Part shown: piece by piece, positions 7,638 through 15,044 of the stretch
Layout of the letters: the number at the start of each line of letters is the position of its first letter
How positions within the stretch are numbered: the first letter of the stretch is position 1
NCBI GenBank assembly: GCA_947167105.1
Contig: CAMVGU010000014.1
Location: 20,539 to 84,538, forward strand
DNA length: 64,000 nt
Source of the DNA: an uncultured Selenomonas sp.
Lineage (GTDB): Bacteria; Bacillota; Negativicutes; Selenomonadales; Selenomonadaceae
Direction of reading: 5' to 3'
Translations under genes and position numbers: made by a program
Notes under the pieces: model-generated
Seen by the model: the letters and a program-made list of their open reading frames with translations, nothing else
What the model was told of the DNA's origin: nothing
Database searches by the model: none

Positions 7638-10600
7638 ATGTCCATCTCAGTACGGAACAATATGTCCACCATCGACACCCTGAACATTTTGCGCAAAAAC
7701 TCCGGGCAGACCAGCAAAAACATGGCACAGCTCGCCAGTGGCCTGCGCGTCAACGGTGCCGCTGACGATGCCTCGGCCTATGCCATCTCGGAGGGCATGC
7801 GGGTGCAGATACGGGGCCTTGACCAGGATATCAAGAACGCCCAGAACGGCATGAGCATGCTGCGCGTTGCCGAGGACGGCGTGCAATCCACCATTGACAT
7901 CCTGAAAACCCTGAAGGAAAAAGCCATCGATGCCGCCAACGACACCAATACCGACCAGGACCGCGCCACCATCCAGAAGGAAATCGACCAATCCGTGGAT
8001 CAAATCAATGACAACTCCAACATCACTTTCAACGGCAAATACCTGCTGGACGGCTCCTATGAGGTATCAGCCCAAAATGTGCAGGAGGTCATAGTCGATG
8101 CCCTCGCCTCCGAATGGATCGAGAATTCCCTGGAGCAGATAGAATACGGCTACGGCCTGTCCTTCTACGATCTGGGCGATGGCAACGGCCCCAGCGTGCG
8201 CAGCATGGATGTGATCTTCGAAAGCGATCCCTCCTCCTCTGCCCTGGCCTACGTCACCAACTGGTCACGGGGCGGCGTCGCCAACAAACTGAGCCTCACC
8301 GTGAACATGAACTATTACAACAACATGGATAGGGACGATGTGAACGGCAAATCCCCCACCCCCGGCGCCAGCTATCTTGACCGCACCATTGTCCACGAAA
8401 TGACCCATGCGGTAATGGCCGCCAATATCAAGGGCTTCAACGATCTGCACCTCTATATCAAGGAAGGAGCCGCCGAGCTCATCCACGGCGTAGATGATAC
8501 CCGCGGCGGCGAACTCAGGAGCTATTCCAAAAGCACCCTCATAGCAAATCTGAACCGCACGGATACCAGCTCCGATACCTGGGCAGGTACCGACCCCTAC
8601 GCCACGGGCTATGCCTATCTGCGCTATCTCGCCAAGCACAGCGCAGGCTCCCCCATAGATGCCATGAAGCGCTTTATGGGCGCCCTCAGCCGCTCGGCAG
8701 CAGGCGGCACCGCTGCCCTGGACACAGCCGTGGCCTTTGCCTCGAAGAACCACTTCGGCAGCCACGCGGACCTGGTGCAAGCCATGACGGATGACATCAA
8801 CAATGCTTCCAGTATGGCAGAATTCTACAAGAACCAATGCGATATAGACTTCGGCAATGAAGACACCGGCAGCCTGGCAGGCTGGGATGCGGCTGGCACG
8901 GAGGTACTGAACAAGGAAGATACCGTCACCGAGGGCGGCTCCACCAAATACTGGAAGCATCCCCTGGCAGACAGCACCGTCATCAACGGCCTTACCGTAA
9001 ACTGGCCCAAGGGCTCCACCGGCCAGATCGGGAAATTGCAACTGCAAATCGGCACCAAAGCCAACCAGACCATCAAGCTCTCCGCCTTCGATGTCAGGGC
9101 CAAAGCCCTGGGGGTGCAGGACGAAGAAGGCAATGCAGTCAGCGTGCTCACCCGCTTCGCTGCAGGCCGCGCCATCACCCGCTTTGATAAGGCCCTGCGA
9201 CGGGCACTGGATATGCAGACCACGATTGGCTCCTTGCAGATGCGGCTTGAATACACGGTAGCGAATCTGACCACCTCCAGCGAGAACGTGCAAGGCTCCG
9301 AATCCACCCTGCGGGATGTGGATATGGCCAAGGCCATGTCGGAATACACGAAGAACAACGTGCTGATGCAGGCATCCCAATCCATGCTGCAGCAGAGCTA
9401 CCAGATGAGCCGGGACGTGCTCACCTCCGTCACCGGCCAGAATACCCAGTCCGTGGCTACCATTGAAAAGAAATCTGCCGTAGAGGCCCAGCACAACCTG
9501 CAGGAAAATGACAGCGAGCTGGGCAAAAGCCTGGAAAAAGTCTCCAGCGGCATGAAACTTAACAGCGCCGGGGACGGCGCCTCCGAATATGCCATTGCCC
9601 GGCGCATGGAAGTACAGCTCCGGGGCCTTGACCAGGATATCCAGAACGTGAAGAACGGCAGCGACCTCGTAGCCATTGCAGAAGGCGGCATCCAGAACAT
9701 CGTTGACAACCTGCGGGACATGAAGGCCATGGCCATCAATGCTGCCAACGACTCCAACACCGATGCAGACCGCGCCACCATGCAAAAAGAATTCGAGCAG
9801 CGCCTCCAGCAGATCGATGATATCGCGGCCACTACCAACTATAACGGCAAGCTGCTGCTGAACGGCCAATGGGAGCGCATCAACCATATTGGGGCCAGCG
9901 AACTGGGCAAAGGCGCTGATCTGACCAATTTTGCCGCAAGATTTACGGCAGGTTCGGCAGCAAGCTCCATGTCAAGGACCATACCCACAGCCAGCGGCTA
10001 CCAAACCTTCTCCTGTTATCCCGCCTTCAACGGCACCAATGCAGAGGTCAAGATGGACTTTTCCGGCATCACCCATGCTTCCGGCAACGGCCCCATCAAC
10101 TACCCCACAGCCCTGCATGGCAACGGCTTTGCCATACTCTGCGGCGGCTGTTACCAATTTGTGGATATCGCCTTCAACGCCTCTATAGATGCTGCCCATT
10201 CCAAATATGACGGGCATGTTGACTCAAGGAATTCTCGGGCCCATTCCTACACCATAGGTGTCAAAAACGTCAGGAACTCCGGCGATTTGGCCAAGGCCAT
10301 CTATGACGGTATGACCGCCATAGTCAACACCCCCGAATACAACAGCGGCTACTTCAGGATTAACGGGGACACAACTTATGTGGATGCCCATAACCTGGGC
10401 GTCAAAGACAATGGTGATGGCACATACAGCTTTATCAAGAATGGCCCTGTGATCGGCTTTTACGAGGGCACTATCGCCACCGTAGTAGAGCCCCTGCCGG
10501 GGCATGACGAGCCGGGCACCCCCCTGGTCATCCAGCACGGCACCAAGGCAAACCAGAACCTGCGCATCTATATCGAGGACATGAGCACGGAGGCCATGGG

Positions 10601-10967
10601 AATCAAAGGCATCAGCATCGCCACCAGGGAAAAGGCAGAGGGACTGCTGACACGCGCCAATAAAAAAGACGGCCAAACGCCTCCCGGCTCTCTGCCTGAG
10701 CCTATGGGCATCCTGGACAGAGCCATTGAGTACGCCCTCGACCAGCAGACCCATATGGGAGCCTATCGGCAGCGCCTGGACTCCATCAAGGAGACCCTGA
10801 CCATCAACACCGAAAACACCCTCGCCTCCCTCAGCAATATCCGGGACGCAGACCTGGCCAGAGAAATGACTACCTTCGCCAAGTACAGCATCCTGCGCCA
10901 GACCTCCCAGGCCATGCTGGCTCAAGCGAACCAGAAACGGGATCTGGCCCTGGCACTTTTGGCTTAG
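7638..10967 (+). CDS. Double flagellin: flagellinolysin fused to a second complete flagellin
   Basis: 1109 residues. Residues 1 to about 604 repeat the first gene: D0/D1 coils, peptidase domain with HEMTH (His253, Glu254, His257; probable third ligand Glu276) and C-terminal flagellin coils. Without a stop the protein continues at about 605 into a second whole flagellin: N-terminal coils (SVATIEKKSAVEAQHNL onward), a variable domain with a CGGC motif, and terminal coils ending LALLA. The second N-terminal coil is kept in full, aligning with the start of the downstream flagellin. The start is ATG 7638 after AAGGAGGATGATGTC; a longer frame from 7575 runs through the G-tract hairpin and is unlikely. 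No sigma-28 box was found just upstream, so it may be cotranscribed with the first gene. Confidence 0.88.
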   Translation: MSISVRNNMSTIDTLNILRKNSGQTSKNMAQLASGLRVNGAADDASAYAISEGMRVQIRGLDQDIKNAQNGMSMLRVAEDGVQSTIDILKTLKEKAIDAANDTNTDQDRATIQKEIDQSVDQINDNSNITFNGKYLLDGSYEVSAQNVQEVIVDALASEWIENSLEQIEYGYGLSFYDLGDGNGPSVRSMDVIFESDPSSSALAYVTNWSRGGVANKLSLTVNMNYYNNMDRDDVNGKSPTPGASYLDRTIVHEMTHAVMAANIKGFNDLHLYIKEGAAELIHGVDDTRGGELRSYSKSTLIANLNRTDTSSDTWAGTDPYATGYAYLRYLAKHSAGSPIDAMKRFMGALSRSAAGGTAALDTAVAFASKNHFGSHADLVQAMTDDINNASSMAEFYKNQCDIDFGNEDTGSLAGWDAAGTEVLNKEDTVTEGGSTKYWKHPLADSTVINGLTVNWPKGSTGQIGKLQLQIGTKANQTIKLSAFDVRAKALGVQDEEGNAVSVLTRFAAGRAITRFDKALRRALDMQTTIGSLQMRLEYTVANLTTSSENVQGSESTLRDVDMAKAMSEYTKNNVLMQASQSMLQQSYQMSRDVLTSVTGQNTQSVATIEKKSAVEAQHNLQENDSELGKSLEKVSSGMKLNSAGDGASEYAIARRMEVQLRGLDQDIQNVKNGSDLVAIAEGGIQNIVDNLRDMKAMAINAANDSNTDADRATMQKEFEQRLQQIDDIAATTNYNGKLLLNGQWERINHIGASELGKGADLTNFAARFTAGSAASSMSRTIPTASGYQTFSCYPAFNGTNAEVKMDFSGITHASGNGPINYPTALHGNGFAILCGGCYQFVDIAFNASIDAAHSKYDGHVDSRNSRAHSYTIGVKNVRNSGDLAKAIYDGMTAIVNTPEYNSGYFRINGDTTYVDAHNLGVKDNGDGTYSFIKNGPVIGFYEGTIATVVEPLPGHDEPGTPLVIQHGTKANQNLRIYIEDMSTEAMGIKGISIATREKAEGLLTRANKKDGQTPPGSLPEPMGILDRAIEYALDQQTHMGAYRQRLDSIKETLTINTENTLASLSNIRDADLAREMTTFAKYSILRQTSQAMLAQANQKRDLALALLA

Positions 10968-11003
10968 GGCGACTGTTTTCTGTGAATTTTCTTCACAAAA
11001 CCT

Positions 11004-11030
11004 TAAGAAAAATTTATTTTCTCCGATATA
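11004..11030 (+). promoter_or_regulatory. Sigma-28 type promoter of third flagellin
   Basis: TAAG, 15 nt, CCGATATA is a close match to the flagellar sigma-28 consensus, 36 nt before the ATG at 11067. A weak TGTGAA/TTCACA hairpin (10981-10996) lies just upstream, after the double flagellin's stop. Confidence 0.72.
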
Positions 11031-11066
11031 TGGACTGGAATTGTTATTCAGAAAGGAGCTAACGCC

Positions 11067-12848
11067 ATGGCTTTAGTCATTAACCATAATCTGGGTGCGG
11101 AAAGAACCTTGAACCTTTTGGAAAAGAACCAGACCGCCTTGGGCAAAGATCTAAAGGCGGCTGCCTCCGGCGCAAAAATCAATGACGCCTCGGACGGGGC
11201 CTCGGAGTATGCCATCTCCCGCCGCCTGGAGATTGAGGAGCGGGGCCTGGGACAGGATATCCAGAACGTAAAAACAGGCGGAGACCTCCTTGCCGTTGCA
11301 GAAGGCGGCATCAGGGAAGTGGTGGAGAACCTGCGGGATATGAAGCAACTGGCCATCAATGCAGCCAATGATACCAATACGGATGCAGACAGGGCCACCA
11401 TTGAAAAGGAATTTTCCCATAGGCAAGAGACCATTAAGGAGATTGCGGCGACTACCAATTATAATGGGAAGTTGCTTTTAGACGGTACATACTATGGGCC
11501 ACATGAAGCAAGAAAACTTATTGAAAAATACAATACAACAACAAAAACCATACAAGTTGGGCCTCCAAGTATTCAATATGTCCCTGGTGCCAATGGTACA
11601 ACGACCATTATTCAAAATAATAGTCTGGCTGGCATAACCTCAAATTTCACTAACTATGATGCCAATACGAAAAAATTATCTAATTTACAGTGTCAAGATA
11701 AAGCCAAAACAGTGTGTCCAGGATTCGGGGGCAACGAAAGTTCTTGGACTGATTATCTAGGACAAACGCATTATTCGTACAGTAACACAAAAGTCACTAT
11801 CGATTTCTCAGGAGCTACAGTAGCAGCCACCGGTGCTACACCTACAGTACCAACTGACTGGGATAAACAAGGTTTCGCATTGCTTTGTGATGGCTGTGGG
11901 CAATATATCAACATAAAATTCGATGCAAACTTAACTCCTGCAAATTCTTATTCCGATCCTGCAAAAGGATATAATAGGGGTAATGAAGTTGACTATTACA
12001 TAGGTATTTCTGGCGTAACCAACACACAAGACCTAGCTAAAGCATTATTTGATGGAATAGCTGCTGCTAATCAGTTCTCTCCCCCTAGTAATTCATATCA
12101 AATTAATACAAACCATACTTTAAACATCAACTATGACAGTACAACTTCATCATATTACATATCAAAAGCTAGGCAAGCTATAGGCGTGTTCGACCAAGGT
12201 ACTATCATATCTCAAATTATAAATTATCCAGGAAAGCCTGGCACCGAGATCATAACTGGCCCCACTACTAAAACAGTCGAATCCATTGTTTCATCCTATT
12301 TCGAGGAAATAACAGAGTACATACCAGGCCACCCTCTCGTCATCCATGACACAACCCATGCCAGCAATGCCATCCATGTCTTTATCGACAGCATGCACCC
12401 TCGTGCCATTACCGGCAAGGTGCCTAAGCGGGACGAAAACTGGGAAATCATCCCAGAAAGGGACAAAGTTACAGGCGAAATCCTCAAGGACGGTGACGGC
12501 AATCCCATCCCCAAAGAATATATCGACCCAGACCCCACCCTGGAGGACGCCCATGTCCGTACCCGCAGGGAAGCTTTGGAAGCCATTGATATTCTCGATA
12601 TGGCCATGAACTATGCCCTGGATCAGATTACGGATATAGGAGCCTATCGCATGCGCTTAGAGCAGGACGAGGATAAGATTACCGTCCAGCAGGAAAGCGC
12701 CACCGCCTCCAAGAGCACCATCCAGGATGCGGATATGGCCGCCACCATGACAAACCTCACCAAGCACAATGTCCTTACCCAGGCTGCCCAGATGATGCTG
12801 GCACAAGCGAATCAGGATGCCAGCCGCGTACTGAGCCTGCTGCAATAA
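11067..12848 (+). CDS. Flagellin with long Cys-containing variable domain
   Basis: 593 residues. The N-terminal coil region (1 to about 140) and C-terminal region (about 470-593, ending LSLLQ) are ordinary flagellin and closely resemble the second half of the upstream fusion. The central domain contains CDGC in GFALLCDGCGQYINIKF and two further Cys upstream; the fusion has the equivalent CGGC. There is no HExxH motif. The centre (about 11480-12320) is clearly AT-richer than the flanking coils, as expected for a swapped variable segment. ATG follows an AAAGGAG site. Filament subunit, probably glycosylated or surface exposed at the centre (inference). Confidence 0.92.
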   Translation: MALVINHNLGAERTLNLLEKNQTALGKDLKAAASGAKINDASDGASEYAISRRLEIEERGLGQDIQNVKTGGDLLAVAEGGIREVVENLRDMKQLAINAANDTNTDADRATIEKEFSHRQETIKEIAATTNYNGKLLLDGTYYGPHEARKLIEKYNTTTKTIQVGPPSIQYVPGANGTTTIIQNNSLAGITSNFTNYDANTKKLSNLQCQDKAKTVCPGFGGNESSWTDYLGQTHYSYSNTKVTIDFSGATVAATGATPTVPTDWDKQGFALLCDGCGQYINIKFDANLTPANSYSDPAKGYNRGNEVDYYIGISGVTNTQDLAKALFDGIAAANQFSPPSNSYQINTNHTLNINYDSTTSSYYISKARQAIGVFDQGTIISQIINYPGKPGTEIITGPTTKTVESIVSSYFEEITEYIPGHPLVIHDTTHASNAIHVFIDSMHPRAITGKVPKRDENWEIIPERDKVTGEILKDGDGNPIPKEYIDPDPTLEDAHVRTRREALEAIDILDMAMNYALDQITDIGAYRMRLEQDEDKITVQQESATASKSTIQDADMAATMTNLTKHNVLTQAAQMMLAQANQDASRVLSLLQ

Positions 12849-12893
12849 GTTCCGTATGGAAAGATATTTCACTTGCCCGCTGCAAATCAAGTA

Positions 12894-12922
12894 TTGAAGA
12901 AAACACTCTATCGTGGTATACT
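12894..12922 (+). promoter_or_regulatory. Promoter of type I antitoxin RNA
   Basis: TTGAAG, 17 nt, TATACT with the extended -10 TGGTATACT. The same GTGGTATACTGT string occurs in the opposing promoter at 13185-13194 on the minus strand. Confidence 0.7.
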
Positions 12923-12928
12923 GTTTGC

Positions 12929-13008
12929 AAGGCAATAGATGAGTGACAAGCCGGTACGAGAAACAGGAAGCCCCCGATAGAGCTGGAACCTCTGTCGGGG
13001 GCTTCTTG
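12929..13008 (+). ncRNA. Putative antisense RNA antitoxin of Fst-like locus
   Basis: About 75-80 nt RNA predicted from the promoter at 12894-12922 to the hairpin at 12967-13005. Its 5' part (12934-12957) is a direct repeat of 13121-13145, the segment spanning the start codon of the converging small ORF. The RNA can therefore pair with that mRNA over about 21 of 25 positions across the initiation region. This is the organisation of RNA II in the pAD1 par (Fst) system. Expression is not shown by the sequence. Confidence 0.6.
12967..13005. terminator. Shared bidirectional terminator of type I TA locus
   Basis: Arms GAAGCCCCCGA and TCGGGGGCTTC form a long GC-rich stem lying between the converging antitoxin RNA and toxin ORF. 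T-rich stretches flank it in both directions, though they are short. Confidence 0.7.
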
Positions 13009-13034
13009 CGTCTTTGCGGCGACACCAGCCGAGC

Positions 13035-13136
13035 CTAGCTACCCAAGATTAGTGTGCCAATCACGTCCAGGCATTTGCAGACGTAGTAGGCAACCACGCC
13101 TGCCGCGACGGACAGCACGAAATAGTTGAGTGACAA
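13035..13136 (-). CDS. Small hydrophobic peptide, putative Fst-like type I toxin
   Basis: 33 residues from a TTG start, beginning LSLNYFVLSVAAGVVAYY and ending in a short tail after CKCLD. One membrane helix is followed by a CLD motif resembling the Fst/Ldr family (Fst itself is 33 residues and has a Gly-containing helix followed by a Trp-Leu-Asp-like motif). The GGAAGGGGG ribosome site lies 8 nt upstream and falls in the loop of a GGTAC/GTACC hairpin (13141-13158), as in translationally repressed toxin mRNAs. Too short for standard gene callers. In such systems the peptide damages the membrane when antisense RNA is lost. Function inferred from architecture. Confidence 0.62.
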   Translation of the reverse strand: MSLNYFVLSVAAGVVAYYVCKCLDVIGTLILGS

Positions 13137-13184
13137 AATCGGTACCCCCTTCCGTACCCGGTGTAGGGGATGGGCAACACTGAC

Positions 13185-13190
13185 AGTATA
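13185..13190 (-). promoter_or_regulatory. Extended -10 promoter of type I toxin mRNA
   Basis: Minus-strand TGGTATACT, identical to the antitoxin promoter core. A TTGACC box (13211-13216) lies 20 nt upstream, a long spacer, so the extended -10 probably carries the activity. Confidence 0.5.
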
Positions 13191-13236
13191 CCACAAAATG
13201 GATTAACTATGGTCAATTGCTTCCAAAGCAACCGAA

Positions 13237-13288
13237 GAAGCCCGCTACCAGCAAGCAGTTGCCGACAGCGGGCTTCTTTGCTATTTTT
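13237..13288 (+). terminator. Rho-independent terminator
   Basis: GAAGCCCGCT pairs with AGCGGGCTTC across a 20-nt loop, followed by TTTGCTATTTTT. No plus-strand gene ends immediately before it. It may insulate the TA locus or belong to a short unannotated RNA starting near 13220. Confidence 0.55.
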
Positions 13289-13313
13289 ACCTTTGTAGAT
13301 ACGACTTATTTCC

Positions 13314-13428
13314 CAATGGACTGGAATAAAGCTCCCCCAAACTCCGCGCCCAAGGATGGGCGCTGCCGCCCTCGTTCTCCAAGGAAGGGAACAAGGGCGG
13401 CGGTTTTCTTTGTTAACACCACGAGCCC
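13314..13428. repeat. Interspersed palindromic repeat, copy R1
   Basis: Shares most of its sequence with R2 (35293-35524) and R3 (57366-57508): a CAATGGACTGGAA start, a GCGCCCA/TGGGCGC hairpin, a GCCGCCCT...AGGGCGGC hairpin followed by TTTTCTTT, and a CACCACGAGCC end. R1 lacks the GTTACTTTCTTTGT inverted-repeat block present in R3. It abuts the stop of the acyltransferase gene at 13432. Confidence 0.8.
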
Positions 13429-13431
13429 TGC

Positions 13432-14307
13432 CTATTCATCTTCCTCCCGCATAGACTTCCATCTGTCATGGAGCCAGAACCATTCCTCCGGGTACTGCCT
13501 CACATGGGCCTCAATACGGTCATTCAAAAGCTGGGTCGCCCGGCGGATATCCTCCCGTTTATCCTTGGTCTTTTCTACCCGCACCCCAGGCTCTATAGTC
13601 AGGATATGGTGCCCATCCGTCCCTCTATGAATCTGCACGGGAAAGATGGGCACTTCCTTGAAGCGGGCCATGGCGGCGGGGCCGGTGACGGTGTTGGTGG
13701 GCTGGCCGAAGAAATCTATGACTATGCCGTCCCTGCGGCTGGGGTCCTGATCCATAATGAGGCCGATGACCCAGCCCTTTGCCAGCATATCATACATTTC
13801 CCGCACGCCGCTGGTATAGGTGATGTGCATGCCGATAAGCTCGCGGTATTCCACGATAAAGCGATCCATGCCCCCGGCCTTCTGCTGCTTGGCTACCCCC
13901 ACCAGGGGAATGCCATACTGGGCAAAGGCTCCCCCCATCAGTTCCCAGTTGCCGCTGTGGGAGGTGGCAAAAATCGCCCCCCTGCCCGTGGCCAGTTGGG
14001 CGCGAACCTCATCCACTGCCCCTGTCAGGGTGACATAATCCTGGATATGTCCCTTGATAATAGGGAAGCGCAGGACTTCCATCAGCATAGGGCCGAAACG
14101 CAGGGTGCTCTCCTTCGCAATGCGCTCCGCTTCGGCCTCCTCCACCTGCAGGCAGGCGATAATCTGCCCCTTGGCCAGCTCCTTGCGCTTCCTGGGCACA
14201 AGGGGCCAGAGTGCCGCTGCCAGCCCCCGCCCCAGGGCATCCGCCGTCCCCCTGGGCAGGCGGCAGATAAGCCAGCTCATGGCTTTTACCAGATAATATG
14301 CAAACAT
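13432..14307 (-). CDS. Lipid A biosynthesis acyltransferase, LpxL/HtrB family
   Basis: 291-residue membrane-associated late acyltransferase that adds a secondary acyl chain to lipid A. The catalytic HX4(D/E) motif is HSGNWE, and MDQDPSRRDGIVIDFFG and FPVQIHR are family-typical. The start at 14307 follows GGGAGG at good spacing; an upstream ATG at 14349 would add an unlikely 14-residue tail. It is downstream of lpxD and the HepT/MntA pair. The specific acyl donor or position cannot be told. Confidence 0.9.
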   Translation of the reverse strand: MFAYYLVKAMSWLICRLPRGTADALGRGLAAALWPLVPRKRKELAKGQIIACLQVEEAEAERIAKESTLRFGPMLMEVLRFPIIKGHIQDYVTLTGAVDEVRAQLATGRGAIFATSHSGNWELMGGAFAQYGIPLVGVAKQQKAGGMDRFIVEYRELIGMHITYTSGVREMYDMLAKGWVIGLIMDQDPSRRDGIVIDFFGQPTNTVTGPAAMARFKEVPIFPVQIHRGTDGHHILTIEPGVRVEKTKDKREDIRRATQLLNDRIEAHVRQYPEEWFWLHDRWKSMREEDE

Positions 14308-14368
14308 ACATCCTCCCAAAAACGCCTTGCCATATCGGCAAGGCGTCATAAACAGCGAAGCTTAACAT

Positions 14369-14767
14369 TCACTCCTCCGGCAACCAGTTGGCTGCCAGTT
14401 CATCCCTTAAGTCCCGGAAAAGTCCCATGTATACGCCCCTGATTTTATCAATGGCCTCCAATGAATCAACCTCACTGTATGTATGAGCCAGCTCGTTCCT
14501 GGTATCCAGTAGCCCCAGCCAGCCATCCTGATCCGAAATCATTCTGCTCTGATAGGCCACCTTGATAATCTTCCTGGGAAAAGCCACCTGCTCCGTATTC
14601 AGCCCATGATACTCTAGCAAGGCCTTCATGGTTTTCCAGGCTTGCTCAAAGCAAATTTGAAAGAGGGAGACAATCCCTGCCTGGATTGTGGGCTCGAAGG
14701 GAGGCTCATACTCCCTGCTGCTTTCAAGGTTTTTCAAGGCCCTGGTAAAATTGTCAAATTTCTTCAC
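14369..14767 (-). CDS. HepT-like HEPN toxin (nucleotidyltransferase substrate-binding protein)
   Basis: 132-residue HEPN-domain protein with the RX4HXY motif RNELAHTY (Arg90, His95, Tyr97). In characterised MntA-HepT modules HepT is a ribonuclease toxin and the motif Tyr is AMPylated by MntA to silence it. The start overlaps the stop of the MntA gene by 4 nt (ATGA), so the two are translationally coupled. Full-length for the HI0074 family, with no sign of decay. Its place between lpxD and lpxL is unusual. Confidence 0.88.
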   Translation of the reverse strand: MKKFDNFTRALKNLESSREYEPPFEPTIQAGIVSLFQICFEQAWKTMKALLEYHGLNTEQVAFPRKIIKVAYQSRMISDQDGWLGLLDTRNELAHTYSEVDSLEAIDKIRGVYMGLFRDLRDELAANWLPEE

Positions 14768-15042
14768 AGAAGCCTCACTCCATCCCTTGCAATCTCTGCC
14801 AGAAGTTCCTCGGAAAGACCTGACCTGCCCAAATCCACCACATCAAACATCAGGAGGGTGCGGGCCTTATCTTCCAGCTCATGCCTGAATCTCTCCACAT
14901 TCCCACCCTGCACCGCCAGGTCGATATCACTCCTGGCCTGATGGCTGCCCCTGGCCCTGGAGCCAAAGAGAATCACCTTTTCTATATGATTCTTTTCCGC
15001 ATAAAAAAGGATTTCCCCCCGCAGTTTTTCATCAAGCTCCAT
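14764..15042 (-). CDS. MntA-like minimal nucleotidyltransferase antitoxin
   Basis: 92-residue minimal nucleotidyltransferase with the GSX10DXD signature (Gly27-Ser28 to Asp39-Asp41, in FGSRARGSHQARSDIDLAV). It is predicted to transfer AMP to the HEPN partner encoded immediately downstream with a 4-nt overlap. It starts 2 nt after the lpxD stop (15045), so the pair is probably read through from the envelope operon. Confidence 0.88.
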   Translation of the reverse strand: MELDEKLRGEILFYAEKNHIEKVILFGSRARGSHQARSDIDLAVQGGNVERFRHELEDKARTLLMFDVVDLGRSGLSEELLAEIARDGVRLL

Positions 15043-15044
15043 GT

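Noticed and set aside
8265..9887. 540-residue open frame antisense to the double flagellin
   Set aside because: It is a mirror of the GC-rich coding strand, has His/Gly/Ala-rich composition typical of antisense frames, no RBS, and lies wholly opposite a clear flagellin.
13314..13428. R1 as a terminator of a local gene
   Set aside because: The hairpin and T-tract face the plus strand but no plus-strand gene ends here; the flanking genes run on the minus strand, and copies R2 and R3 have the same mismatch.
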